From assembly GCA_015501595.1 (NCBI GenBank), contig JADNRX010000060.1:124001-188000 (forward strand): a stretch of 64,000 bases of DNA, written 5' to 3'. The DNA comes from Hymenopellis radicata (Eukaryota; Basidiomycota; Agaricomycetes; Agaricales; Physalacriaceae). A model generated the notes under the pieces. That model saw only the letters and a list, made by a program, of their open reading frames with translations, searched no databases and was not told the origin of the DNA. The position numbers and the translations under genes were made by a program. This document shows, piece by piece, positions 1 to 11,340 of this stretch. Numbering within the stretch: position 1 is the first letter of the stretch; each line of letters starts with the position of its first letter.

Positions 1-2380
1 AAGTTAAAGATAAGGGCCGAGACGCTGGAAATGCGCGCGGCAGCAAAGGAAAGAGAACAGCGAGTTCGTTACCCTTTGCTTCTCCAGATAGCGGCGAGCT
101 AACTTCTCTTGAACTGTAGAGGCCACCGAGGAGACCTTGGAATGGGACATGGACGACGACGAGGTGAACGCCGCCATGGACCAGCTTCACGAGGAGGAGT
201 TGGAGAAGCAGAGACTGGCGGAGGAGATGGACGAGTTCATTCCCTCCGACGACGACATGGACGAGGAGTACCTGCCGAGGCCTTCAGCCGCTAAGAAGGC
301 GAAGCCAGCAGCGAAACCCAAGAGGAGTCTGGGAAAGGCAGTAGACGACGCTTTGGCGAGGTCGCCGCTAGCGAAGGCCTTCAGACAGAGATCTTCGAGA
401 GGCAAAGTCTCGTTGGACGCGGTCCCACAAGATGAACCAGACGAGGACCTGCGAACGTCCCGCGAGCAGGACGAGGACGAGCCAGAGGACGACGAGGAGG
501 ATGAACCTCAGGTCCAGCAGGAGGAGGAACAGGCTCAAGAAGAGGACGATCCTCTTCCGGAGGTCGTCAAGGAGAGGACGCCACAGCCTCCGAAGCAGAA
601 GAAGGTAGCGTCTCGACAGGAGATACGGGAGGCGGTCGCCAGGAGCCGCGCCATTAAGGAGGCGCAGGCGCGCAAGGCCGAGGCCGAGAAGACCTCGAGA
701 GAGCGCGAGCAGGCTGACGCGGCGGAGCAGAAGCGTCGCGAGAAAGGGAAAGAGAAGGAGCTCTCGGACCTGGATCGCGCGAGGCAAGACGCCCAACGCG
801 AGAAGGAGAGGAGGGCGAAAGCCGAGAAGGAGGTAGAAGCTCACAGACTGGCGAGAGAAAGCTCGATGGACGCGGTCAAGGCCGCGACCAGAGAGCGGGA
901 CCAGATAAAGGAGAACGCAGAGAGAGCCGTTCGGGAGGCTAAGGCCTTGCTGAAGGAGGCGGACGAGCGGGTAGCCGAGGCTGTTCGCAGGGAGAAGAAA
1001 CAGATGAAGGAGTCGGCGAGGCTCGAGAAGGAGAAGGCCAGACAGGACGCGGACAGGTCACAGAGGGCCCCGAGGAATGACTGGGACGACGAGCTGCGCA
1101 AGGCGGTTCCGGAGTTGAGTCCGCGCTCGGCCATGTCGCTGTTCAAGAAGATAGGCGGCATCATCAAGCAGACGGCCCGGATCTCTCCAAAGCCGTCAGG
1201 AAAAGCGAAGCAGGGACAGAGGATCGCCTGAAGAGGAGGAGGTCCAGGTCTCTCCAAAGAGGCCGGACAAGAAGAAGGCGCGGAAACTCAGGACGCCTCC
1301 TTCGGAGGACTTCGAGGAGGAGGCGCCGGTCCCGACGGACCTATCGAGCCCGTTTGCACATAAGAGGCGACGGAGCGAGGACGACTCCGATGGAGGAGAG
1401 AGCAAGAGAGCAGGATCACGATGGACGACGCCCAGGAAAGAGAGGAGTGGGCCGTCCCGATTCGAGTTCAGAAGATCCTGCGGGGGGGGTGGAAGGACCC
1501 CATCACGATTGGGATGTGCACGCCGGAGGCATGCGAGGCAGATAGGAACAGGCCGCTCGGCCGTGACTACAGGAGGATCACGGTAGCGGACGACGGCGCT
1601 CTGGGTTGGGAGGCGATAGAAGCGAAGCCCACGCCGGACACCATCTTGGAAGAGGGTCCGTGGTTCGCCGGACTCACGATCATGGCTGACGCGGTGAGGC
1701 GGCATTTCGTGCCACCGAGGAATAAGCTAGGGGTCAGGCTTACGAGGACCGCCGACGAAATCGCCGATGAGCTCGAGATGCTCAGAGGACATTGCATTCG
1801 GAAGGCGGGGGTCGCTGGACAGTTCAAGGCCGTTCAGATATACGTGGAGTGGGCGATGAGACACCACTATACCACCAGATTTGGAGTGGATCTGTCGACC
1901 TGGTCCGAGAAGAGGTGGCGAATCTCCTTGGATCAGGCGGAGAAAGAGGCCAAGAAGTCCCGCGACAGCCGTCTAGACGCGAAGATCGAGAACCTGGAGC
2001 GCAAAATCCAAAGCGGATCGGGCTCAAACTCTGGGAAGAACGGCTCCTTTCGCAAGGGGAACTCGTCATCCACAGCGAAAGGCTCGTCGGCTTCCACGGC
2101 TAAACCACAGCGGGGGCGACGGTGCATGTACGACGGCTCCACAGAGCACGAGTCGGCAAACTGCCCGGGAGGAGACTCACATATCGTCGAGCGTGCCCCA
2201 AACGGGGCCAAAGGGATGGTCGAAAAGAGGACGGGCAGACGCTTCTGCTTCGCCTGGAACCAGTCCGCCAAGGGATGCGACCGACCCGGCTGCGGAACGG
2301 ACACCACCTTCGTCCACGCGTGCGCAATCTGCGCGTCGACGGCACACAACTCCTACCACCACCCGCGCGCCTCTTCGTGA
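1..2380 (+). CDS. Gag-like protein, copy 1 (5' end outside window)
   Basis: This is the structural/RNA-binding protein of the retrotransposon. Its first exon lies left of the window; positions 1-63 are the small middle exon, followed by an intron at 64-119. The main exon encodes an acidic start (MDDDEV at 149), a long Glu/Lys/Arg-rich stretch predicted to be coiled coil (about 600-1060), and a globular part (WAVPIRVQKILRGGW onward). It ends with a Cys/His cluster: CMYDGSTEHESANC, then C-x8-C-x4-C and HACAICASTAH, a CCHC/CCCH-type nucleic-acid-binding end usual in fungal Ngaro Gag. The frame is broken by one extra A near 1203 (GGAAAAGCG against GGAAAGCG in copies 2 and 3). The stop is TGA at 2378-2380. 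Confidence 0.75.
64..119 (+). other. Spliceosomal intron B of gag (56 nt), copy 1
   Basis: Donor GTTCGT, branch-like GCTAAC and acceptor CTGTAG bound 56 nt. Removing it joins the small middle exon in phase 1 to the main Gag frame (codons continuing GCC ACC GAG GAG). The same intron is at 7125-7180 and 14178-14233. The main frame has a stop (TGA) inside this segment just upstream of the acceptor, so splicing is needed for one continuous Gag. Confidence 0.7.
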
Positions 2381-4288
2381 GAGCGGCGCGGGGACGGGGG
2401 GGACGCCTTCGCAGGACGAAGTCGTCGGGGTGCAGGGGCGAGAGGTGACGGAGGAGGAGGATCTTTTTCCGATCGTTACGCCGTTCAGAGCGGACGTTTG
2501 GGAAGCTGAGTTGCGGGCGGCGGGAACACTCGAGGAGTTTGCGGACATCCCGAAGGGGATTAGAGAGGGTTTTTCACTGGGTTTGGGGGATTTCTATCTT
2601 GACGAGACATTCACACCGCCGAACCACACCAAGGTGCCAGAGCATCTGGAGTTCATAGAGCAGAAGTACGCGGAGGAGCGAGCGAAAGGAAGGTTGCAAG
2701 GCGCCTTCACGAAGGAAGAGCTAGAAAGCAGAATAGGTGACTGGTTCCCTGAAGACCGAAGGACTCGGCTGACAATCAGGCAGGTCATTTTAGATCGGCG
2801 CCAATGAACGTTGTGGAACAGCGCCCGGGGAAGCTTCGAATTACTACAGACCACTCGTTCCCACATAAGCCGCTTCCCAAAGAATTAATAGACGAACTCG
2901 AGGAGCGCAGACAGAACCCGGACATCAAACGGGAGAAGATAAGGATGGATCCGAAGACGACATCAATAAACGCAGTGATTGACACGGACAAGTTCCAGTG
3001 CAAGTGGGGAACTTTCTCAGAGTGTCTTCTGAGGGTGGCGGAGGCGCCTGAAGGCACTCAGGCAGCCGTTTTCGACGTGGAATCGGCTTTCCGAAACGTA
3101 CCAGTACGCCCAGACGAGCGGATCTTCACGGTGGTCATGCTCGGCATTCTCTTTTCGCTGAACCCGACACTGGACTTCGGAGCGTCACCGTCGCCGGGGA
3201 TTTTCGGCAGGATCGCAGACGCGATAGTCACGATTTTCCTCTTCTACGGGATTCAAGCGATCCTCAAGTGGGTGGACGACTTCGTCTTCTTCAGATACCC
3301 GCGGAAGCGCCTAGAGAACGGGGATTTCGAATACTCATACTCGGAAGACCTGATATGGGAAATCGCGGGAGGCTCGGGTGGCCATGGGCGTTGGACAAGT
3401 TCAAACCATTCGCGTCGGCCTTCCAGTACATAGGCTTCGATTGGGATCTCGAGACGAAGGTCGTCCAGCTGCCTGAGAAGAAGAAGGTGAAGTATACGGG
3501 CAAGATCGAGCCGTATACTGAGAAGGGAGAGATGATGACAAGGAGGGAGGTAGAGTCGATTGTCGGGACCCTAAACCACGTCTGTTTGGTGGTCCCCGAA
3601 GGCCGCTCGCACATGCCTCCGCTCTACAGGTAAGACACCGTTACGAGGCAAGAAGACGCCTGACAACGAGTCCCTAGGTTCACGGCGAGTTTTTGGCGAC
3701 AAGCCGCGATACGCGAAACATAAAACGAACGAGGAGTTCGCGAAGGAGCTGCGCTGGTGGCTAGAGAAGCTGAGGGAGGACTTCGTGGGCATGAAGTGTG
3801 TAAGCCCTTCAGAACCAAGAGCGGACATCCTCTTGATGGTAGACGCCTCGACGTCCTGGGGTCTCGGCCTGGTCATCAACGGAAGGTGGCTGGCGTGGAA
3901 GCTCCTTCCAGGATGGAAGACAGAGGGTAGAGAGATCGGATGGGCGGAGATGGTCGTGATTGAGATGGCGCTGCGCACGCTGAAGGCGATGGGTATTACC
4001 GGATGCCACATACGCATACGGTCTGACAACCAGGGAGTGGTTGGGGCGCTGAAGGCGGGACGCTCGAAGGGGAAGCAACAGAACGAGATTCTGCGCCGCA
4101 TCGTGAGCCTCATGCAGGACTACGACATTTGGCTGACGGTCGAATGGGTTTCGACACACGACAACATAGCGGACGCGCCATCGAGGGGGGAATTTCCCCC
4201 AAAGAAGGAGTTGCTGCAGTACCCGCCCGCGATCCCGAGGCACTTAGTTTCTCTATTGGCACCTTCCGTCAAATACCACGAGTTGTAG
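2381..4288 (+). CDS. Reverse transcriptase-RNase H polyprotein, copy 1 (spliced)
   Basis: This copies element RNA into DNA. The frame is open from 2193, overlapping gag in the +1 frame, and has no ATG before 2804. Exons are to 2736, 2784-3629 and 3678-4288. Visible RT blocks are the N-terminal region (IREGFSLGLG), the joined RIGHFRSAPMNVVEQRPGK, KLRITTDHSFPH, CKWGTF, AAVFDVESAFRNVPV (first catalytic Asp) and ILKWVDDFVFFR (the YxDD box in WVDD form). RNase H follows: LLMVDASTSWG, GWAEMVVIEMALR, IRSDNQGVV and HDNIADAPSRG carry its acidic residues. This copy has a one-base loss near 3370 in RT and an extra T near 3690; the RNase H part is open (3785-4288). Confidence 0.85.
2737..2783 (+). other. 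Spliceosomal intron 1 of RT (47 nt), copy 1
   Basis: Donor GTGACT, branch-like GCTGAC and acceptor GGCAG. Splicing turns a premature stop in DRRQ* into RIG-HFRSAPMNVVEQRPGKLRIT, which restores the usual spacing between the RT N-terminal block and the KLRIT block. Equivalent introns are at 9797-9843 and 16853-16899. Confidence 0.8.
3630..3677 (+). other. Spliceosomal intron 2 of RT-RNase H (48 nt), copy 1
   Basis: Donor GTAAGA, branch-like CCTGAC and acceptor CCCTAG. It separates MPPLYR, where RT would otherwise stop, from FTASFGDKPRYAK leading into RNase H. Equivalents are at 10684-10731 and 17747-17794; the third copy has the cleanest flanking frame. Confidence 0.85.
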
Positions 4289-4815
4289 AACACATAGACC
4301 TTATTATTATCATAGAAATCGCACTGTAGATCGCACTGTTATTAGTACTATAGAATCGCACTGTTCCCTTTTTCTTCAGGAAGCAGTTCGGAGAGGAGGA
4401 GCCTGTTCTAAAGTAGGCTCCAGCCACTTTCGAACCGGCACCTTTCCGGGAAGGGGGAAAAAAGTGCTCCTCCATATATTCAGAAGACCGCAACCGCTAG
4501 ACCGCGAGCCCGTGAACGGCAACGCACTTAGGTCCTGGCAGGCAGACACATGAAACTGAGATGGCGAGGCCTCCCATAATTATTGCAGAAGTGATGGCAT
4601 AGCGGGAGGTCGAGCAAAGAAAAGAATGACCAGGGAAATCATTAAGATTCGAGACCGGCGGCGAAACCGGCACGAATACGAAGGATGCGTAGCCGCTACA
4701 CTAAGTGGGACAGGCTACGAACACTGAGAGAAGTAGAGTATCGGAAGTAGAGGAAGACAGGCACAAAGGGAGGCAACAGGTCAGATGACGATCAGCACCT
4801 CTACACCTAACAGCC
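4289..4815 (+). other. Noncoding spacer between RNase H and recombinase genes, copy 1
   Basis: No convincing open frame lies here. It holds three copies of ATCGCACTGT(T) at 4318-4327, 4330-4340 and 4355-4365, then a perfect 7-bp-arm hairpin, GGAGCCT/AGGCTCC, at 4398-4421. An AT-rich start (TTATTATTATCATAG) could serve 3' end formation of the RT gene, and the rest could be the recombinase promoter. The region is conserved in the other copies (11341-11868 and 18405-18932), which argues that it is functional or recent. Confidence 0.5.
4318..4365 (+). repeat. Three short direct repeats ATCGCACTGT, copy 1 spacer
   Basis: The motif occurs at 4318-4327, 4330-4340 and 4355-4365, with spacers of 2 and 14 nt. 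It lies about 30 bp after the RNase H stop and recurs in each unit. Short clustered repeats beside a tyrosine-recombinase gene could be binding sites for that enzyme; this is inference only. Confidence 0.6.
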
Positions 4816-5897
4816 ATGGCGAGAATCGCCCACAAACGGAGCGCGAAGAAAAAGGCGCCCAAGAACGTCAGGAAGCCGCGCTTACGAGCCAAGAAAGCGG
4901 ACGACGACATACTATCAGACTACATCCTTGCATTCGGAAACAATTCGAACCTATCGGACACAGTAAGAGAGACGATAGCGAAATCATGGGCGACCGGACG
5001 AAGAAAGGTCACAGGGTCGGAATGAGGAGCTATCTGAGATGGTGTGAGGAGTTCGAGATCCCGGTAGCTCTGAGATTTCCAGCCCACGAGGAGATCGTCT
5101 GCGAGTACGCGGCGTCATGGACAGGGAAGAAAGGTTCAGCCTCGCTTGGGTCAAAAATCAACGGGATTCGAGCCTTCCACATCGCGAATGGAGAAGAGTG
5201 GTTCGAGTCGCAGACGCTGAAGCAGGTCCTAGAGGGTGTCAAGAAGGAGAGGCCGCGGGAGAAGAAGACGGTACGACCCCCCGTGACGCTGAGAAGGCTG
5301 CAGATCCTGGTGGAGGGCCTCGATGCGAACAACGGGAAGGACAATTGCGTTGCAGCTATGGCCACGATGGCATTCTACGGGCAGTGCAGGCTAGGAGAGC
5401 TGATGCCGGACTCGCCAAACCGAGAGAAGTTTGAAGAACAGAACTTCCCGAAGTACGACGACTTGGGGGAGGCGCTATCGGAACACGGGTCGAGGTCGCT
5501 CCACCTCCCCTGGACCAAGACGAAGAAGGAGGAGGGCGAGGATGTGACAATATGCGCCCAGCGAGGCACCACGGACCCGATAGCCGCACTCAATCACCAC
5601 ACCATGATGAACGACGTGGAAGGAGGAGAGATGCTTGCGTCCTTCATCGACGAGAGAGGTCAGAGGAAGGTCCTGACGAAGAGAGCCTTTCTGCTGAGGT
5701 GTAACGAGATATGGCTGAAGGAGGGGTTGTCGAGACTCACGGGACACTCCTTCAGGATCGGCGGAACGACCTACTTCTTGCTGAAAGGGAAGGACCCGAA
5801 CGTGGTTAAGGCGCTCGGGAGGTGGTCATCGGACGCATTTTTGCGCTATTGGAGACAACTAGACCAACTAGGGATCATGTATATCGAAATGATGTGA
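4816..5897 (+). CDS. Tyrosine recombinase, copy 1
   Basis: This enzyme integrates the element's circular DNA by site-specific recombination in the nucleus. The start ATG (MARIAHKRSAKKK) opens a basic N-terminus; the same start runs uninterrupted in copy 3. Catalytic residues are visible: Arg in MAFYGQCRLGEL, His and Arg in LTGHSFRIGGTTYF, and the Tyr nucleophile in GRWSSDAFLRYWRQL. The C-terminal part is open to TGA at 5895-5897. One G is missing near 4999 (GACCGGACG against GACCGGGACG in copies 2 and 3), which breaks the frame; with it the protein would be about 360 aa. This is the only copy whose C-terminal half, with all the catalytic residues, reads without interruption. Confidence 0.88.
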
Positions 5898-6381
5898 GGA
5901 ATAGGGATTCGGCTTGCATGGGAATGGGGGTTCGAGAGCGGGCCCTCGACGCGCCGAAGCTTACGGGTGATGGGAGGTTTCGTCCCCCTATCTCTGCTCA
6001 CCCGAGGTCAACCCGGGCGGTCCTCTCCAAGGTCGCCCGAGTTTCCCCTTTCCCCAGCACACACAACTAGTTGTCTTCGAGAAGAATTTACAACAATGCG
6101 ATTATACAGAAATCGGTTTACTAGAGTTGACTATGAAAGACAATTTCCTGTCACTGGATATTCCCCGAGTCGTGAAATTGAAGCTCCGCGGAGGTTGATG
6201 CCGGTAGCGGGAGCGAGCGCGTTTTCACGCGGAATGAGCCACGTGACCTCGTGGCTCTTCTCTTTGCACCACGACCAACGAAGTTCGTGGTATCCGTCGT
6301 CAGCGGCTTCTAAGCAGAACCGCTTCAAGATAACTTTCGCACTCGGGCGTCGTGACAAGCACACACGCAGACGACGGACCT
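5898..6381 (+). promoter_or_regulatory. Noncoding region between recombinase and next gag: likely element terminus and gag leader
   Basis: No gene is seen. This should contain the junction of one unit with the next and the gag promoter/5' UTR. Three hairpins lie in a row near its end: GAGCCACG/CGTGGCTC (6236-6257), ACCACGA/TCGTGGT (6268-6291), and AGCGGCTTCT paired with AGAACCGCT (about 6300-6324). They recur at about 13288-13380 in the next unit. The split direct repeats of Ngaro elements were looked for here but not recognised. Confidence 0.5.
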
Positions 6382-9300
6382 ATGGCGGTAATCGACGACG
6401 AGGATCGCGCGGCGCATCCCGTACCTCGTAGGATTACCAGGGCGAAGAGCACGATCCCAGCCGGGCCGCTCTCGCACGACGATGAGCTATCGAAGGGCCT
6501 GGACAAGTTTACAGCAAGATCTAGAAAGGCGGGTCGACCAGGAGGCGAGCAACTGCAGTCGAATGCTCGGCTCCCTGTTCGGGTCGATGACGCGGAGGCC
6601 CAGGCGGGTCCCAAGGACGTGGATTCGTCGCCTGAGAGGCCGGACGCTCCACAGTAGCCAGGAGGCTCTCTTTCGGAGTGAGAGAGGGCCGAGGGGCGGC
6701 GAGCGGACTCGGGTCGGCTGCAAAGTCGACGGGTAGAGGAGGGGTCGCGTCGAGCGCGACGTCGCGGCCTGCCACGCGAGTCAAATTCGTACCGGCAAGA
6801 ACTCCAGCGGCGCCGTCAGGTGAAGCTGCGAGAACTCGCAGGGATGAGGACGAGCGAGGAGGGCAGCGGCGTCGGGCGAGGACGAGACGGACCCGATCTT
6901 GGAAGACCTCTCCGACGAGGAGGAGGCAGACGAACCAGTGGCGAGTGACGCCGAGGGCCACGACGTGGGTGACACGTCTGGCGGCGAGGAGGAGAGCACA
7001 GCGAGTGCGTATACCACCTCAGCCACGGATCGCAGCGAGCTGATCTAGTTGGTCCACAGGGACAAGTAAAGATAAGGGCCGAGAGCTGGAAATGCGCGCG
7101 GCAGCAAAGGAAAGAGAACAGCGAGTTCGTTACCCTTTGCTTCTCCAGATAGCGGCGAGCTAACTTCTCTTGAACTGTAGAGGCCACCGAGGAGACCTTG
7201 GAATGGGACATGGACGACGACGAGGTGAACGCCGCCATGGACCAGCTTCACGAGGAGGAGTTGGAGAAGCAGAGACTGGCGGAGGAGATGGACGAGTTCA
7301 TTCCCTCCGACGACGACATGGACGAGGAGTACCTGCCGAGGCCTTCAGCCGCTAAGAAGGCGAAGCCAGCAGCGAAACCCAAGAGGAGTCTGGGAAAGGC
7401 AGTAGACGACGCTTTGGCGAGGTCGCCGCTAGCGAAGGCCTTCAGACAGAGATCTTCGAGAGGCAAAGTCTCGTTGGACGCGGTCCCACAAGATGAACCA
7501 GACGAGGACCTGCGAACGTCCCGCGAGCAGGACGAGGACGAGCCAGAGGACGACGAGGAGGATGAACCTCAGGTCCAGCAGGAGGAGGAACAGGCTCAAG
7601 AAGAGGACGATCCTCTTCCGGAGGTCGTCAAGGAGAGGACGCCACAGCCTCCGAAGCAGAAGAAGGTAGCGTCTCGACAGGAGATACGGGAGGCGGTCGC
7701 CAGGAGCCGCGCCATTAAGGAGGCGCAGGCGCGCAAGGCCGAGGCCGAGAAGACCTCGAGAGAGCGCGAGCAGGCTGACGCGGCGGAGCAGAAGCGTCGC
7801 GAGAAAGGGAAAGAGAAGGAGCTCTCGGACCTGGATCGCGCGAGGCAAGACGCCCAACGCGAGAAGGAGAGGAGGGCGAAAGCCGAGAAGGAGGTAGAAG
7901 CTCACAGACTGGCGAGAGAAAGCTCGATGGACGCGGTCAAGGCCGCGACCAGAGAGCGGGACCAGATAAAGGAGAACGCAGAGAGAGCCGTTCGGGAGGC
8001 TAAGGCCTTGCTGAAGGAGGCGGACGAGCGGGTAGCCGAGGCTGTTCGCAGGGAGAAGAAACAGATGAAGGAGTCGGCGAGGCTCGAGAAGGAGAAGGCC
8101 AGACAGGACGCGGACAGGTCACAGAGGGCCCCGAGGAATGACTGGGACGACGAGCTGCGCAAGGCGGTTCCGGAGTTGAGTCCGCGCTCGGCCATGTCGC
8201 TGTTCAAGAAGATAGGCGGCATCATCAAGCAGACGGCCCGGATCTCTCCAAAGCCGTCAGGAAAGCGAAGCAGGGACAGAGGATCGCCTGAAGAGGAGGA
8301 GGTCCAGGTCTCTCCAAAGAGGCCGGACAAGAAGAAGGCGCGGAAACTCAGGACGCCTCCTTCGGAGGACTTCGAGGAGGAGGCGCCGGTCCCGACGGAC
8401 CTATCGAGCCCGTTTGCACATAAGAGGCGACGGAGCGAGGACGACTCCGATGGAGGAGAGAGCAAAAGAGGCAGGATCACGATGGACGACGCCCAGGAAA
8501 GAGAGGAGTGGGCCGTCCCGATTCGAGTTCAGAAGATCCTGCGGGGGGGGTGGAAGGACCCCATCACGATTGGATGTGCACGCCGGAGGCATGCGAGGCA
8601 GATAGGAACAGGCCGCTCGGCCGTGACTACAGGAGGATCACGGTAGCGGACGACGGCGCTCTGGGTTGGAGGCGATAGAAGCGAAGCCCACGCCGGACAC
8701 CATCTTGGAAGAGGGTCCGGGTTCGCCGGACTCACGATCATGGCTGACGCGGTGAGGCGGCATTTCGTGCCACCGAGGAATAAGCTAGGGGTCAGGCTTA
8801 CGAGGACCGCCGACGAAATCGCCGATGAGCTCGAGAATGCTCAGAGGACATTGCATTCGGAAGGCGGGGGTCGCTGGACAGTTCAAGGCCGTTCAGATAT
8901 ACGTGGAGTGGGCGATGAGACACCACTATACCACCAGATTTGGAGTGGATCTGTCGACCTGGTCCGAGAAGAGGTGGCGAATCTCCTTGGATCAGGCGGA
9001 GAAAGAGGCCAAGAAGTCCCGCGACAGCCGTCTAGACGCGAAGATCGAGAACCTGGAGCGCAAAATCCAAAGCGGATCGGGCTCAAACTCTGGAAGAACG
9101 GCTCCTTTCGCAAGGGGAACTCGTCATCCACAGCGAAAGGCTCGTCGGCTTCCACGGCTAAACCACAGCGGGGGCGACGGTGCATGTACGACGGCTCCAC
9201 AGAGCACGAGTCGGCAAACTGCCCGGGAGGAGACTCACATATCGTCGAGCGTGCCCCAAACGGGGCCAAAGGGATGGTCGAAAAGAGGACGGGCAGACGC

Positions 9301-9438
9301 TTCTGCTTCGCCTGGAACCAGTCCGCCAAGGGATGCGACCGACCCGGCTGCGGAACGGACACCACCTTCGTCCACGCGTGCGCAATCTGCGCGTCGACGG
9401 CACACAACTCCTACCACCACCCGCGCGCCTCTTCGTGA
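6382..9438 (+). CDS. Gag-like protein, copy 2 (complete gene, frame-broken)
   Basis: This is the full Gag gene of the only complete unit. It starts at ATG 6382 (MAVIDDEDRAAHPVPRR), with introns at 7005-7059 and 7125-7180, and ends at TGA 9436-9438. The first exon encodes a Ser/Arg/Pro-rich, then strongly acidic segment; the rest matches copy 1. Spliced length would be about 980 aa, long for a Gag. Breaks, all one-base: a C missing near 6650 (CTCCACAG against CTCCACCAG), a C missing near 7086, a G missing near 8573 and several further on. The main exon from 7198 is open for 482 codons. Confidence 0.75.
7005..7059 (+). other. Spliceosomal intron A of gag (55 nt), copy 2
   Basis: Donor GTGCGT, branch-like GCTGAT and acceptor TCCACAG. 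It removes the in-frame TAG of the first exon (SELI*) and shifts the reading frame, with phase 1, onto the small middle exon TSKDKGRDAGNARGSKGKRTA. That exon then joins the main Gag exon through intron B. The equivalent intron in the next unit is 14057-14111. Confidence 0.7.
7125..7180 (+). other. Spliceosomal intron B of gag (56 nt), copy 2
   Basis: Same structure as 64-119: donor GTTCGT, GCTAAC branch and CTGTAG acceptor. Together introns A and B leave a 65-66 nt middle exon. Confidence 0.7.
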
Positions 9439-11340
9439 GAGCGGCGCGGGACGGGGGGGACGCCTTCGCAGGACGAAGTCGTCGGGGTGCAGGGGCGAGA
9501 GGTGACGGAGGAGGAGGATCTTTTTCCGATCGTTACGCCGTTCAGAGCGGACGTTTGGGAAGCTGAGTTGCGGGCGGCGGGAACACTCGAGGAGTTTGCG
9601 GACATCCGAAGGGGATTAGAGAGGGTTTTTTCACTGGGTTTGGGGGATTTCTAATCTTGACGAGACATTCACACCGCCGAACCACACCAAAGGTGCCAGA
9701 GCATCTGGAGTTCATAGAGCAGAAGTACGCGGAGGAGCGAGCGAAAGGAAGGTTGCAAAGGCGCCTTCACGAAGGAAGAGCTAGAAAGCAGAATAGGTGA
9801 CTGGTTCCCTGAAGACCGAAGGACTCGGCTGACAATCAGGCAGGTCATTTTAGATCGGCGCCAATGAACGTTGTGGAACAGCGCCCGGGGAAGCTTCGAA
9901 TTACTACAGACCAACTCGTTCCCACATAAGCCGCTTCCCAAAGAATTAATAGACGAACTCGAGGAGCGCAGACAGAACCCGGACATCAAACGGGAGAAGA
10001 TAAGGATGGATCCGAAGACGACATCAATAAACGCAGTGATTGACACGGACAAGTTCCAGTGCAAGTGGGGAACTTTCTCAGAGTGTCTTCTGAGGGTGGC
10101 GGAGGCGCCTGAAGGCACTCAGCAGCCGTTTTCGACGTGGAATCGGCTTTCCGAAACGTACCAGTACGCCCAGACGAGCGGATCTTCACGGTGGTCATGC
10201 TCGCATTCTCTTTCGCTGAACCCGACACTGGACTTCGGAGCGTCACCGTCGCCGGGATTTTCGTCAGGATCGCAGACGCGATAGTCACGATTTTCCTCTT
10301 CTACGGGATTCAAGCGATCCTCAAGTGGTGGACGACTTCGTCTTCTTCAGATACCCGCGGAAGCGCCTAGAGAACGGGATTTCGAATACTCATACTCGGA
10401 AGACCTGATATGGGAAATCGCGGGGAGGCTCGGGTGGCCATGGGCGTTGGACAAGTTCAAACCATTCGCGTCGGCCTTCCAGTACATAGGCTTCGATTGG
10501 ATCTCGAGACGAAGGTCGTCCAGCTGCCTGAGAAGAAGAAGGTGAAGTATACGGCAAGATCGAGCCGTATACTGAGAAGGGAGAGATGATGACAAGGAGG
10601 GAGGTAGAGTCGATTGTCGGGACCCTAAACCACGTCTGTTTGGTGGTCCCCGAAGGCCGCTCGCACATGCCTCCGCTCTACAGGTAAGACACCGTTACGA
10701 GGCAAGAAGACGCCTGACAACGAGTCCCTAGGTTCACGGCGAGTTTGGCGACAAGCCGCGATACGCGAAACATAAAAACGAACGAGGAGTTCGCGAAGGA
10801 GCTGCGCTGGTGGCTAGAGAAGCTGAGGGAGGACTTCGTGGGTCATGAAGTGTGTAAGCCCTCAGAACCAAGAGCGGACATCCTCTTGATGGTAGACGCC
10901 TCGACGTCCTGGGGTCTCGGCCTGGTCATCAACGGAAGGTGGCTGGCGTGGAAGCTCCTTCCAGATGGAAGACAGAGGGTAGAGAGATCGGATGGGCGGA
11001 GATGGTCGTGATTGAGATGGCGCTGCGCACGCTGAAGGCGATGGGTATTACCGGATGCCACATACGCATACGGTCTGACAACCAGGGAGTGGTTGGGGCG
11101 CTGAAGGCGGGACGCTCGAAGGGGAAGCAACAGAACGAGATTCTGCGCCGCATCGTGAGCCTCATGCAGGACTACGACATTTGGCTGACGGTCGAATGGG
11201 TTTCGACACACGACAACATAGCGGACGCGCCATCGAGGGGGGAATTTCCCCCAAAGAAGGAGTTGCTGCAGTACCCGCCCGCGATCCCGAGGCACTTAGT
11301 TTCTCTATTGGCACCTTCCGTCAAATACCACGAGTTGTAG
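9439..11340 (+). pseudogene. RT-RNase H, copy 2 (many single-base frame breaks)
   Basis: Homologous along its length to the copy 1 and 3 genes, with introns at 9797-9843 and 10684-10731. The frame is interrupted by many one-base changes in short runs: extra A near 9914, missing G near 10100-10130, 10200 and 10380, missing G near 10500, and TTT instead of TTTT near 10745. Because the same positions are intact in one or both other copies, either this copy has decayed by indels only or the assembly here is poorly polished. The RNase H C-terminal part (10939-11340) is open. Confidence 0.75.

Noticed and set aside
4423..4440. tRNA-like T-loop (GGTTCGAAA on the minus strand) in the element spacer
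   Set aside because: No matching T-stem, anticodon arm or acceptor stem can be drawn around it.
7902..8480. Long minus-strand frames in the array (also 368-844, 13377-14078, 14301-14957)
   Set aside because: They lie antisense to gag in Glu/Arg/Lys-rich sequence, encode Leu/Ser-rich strings, change with each indel and show no protein motif.
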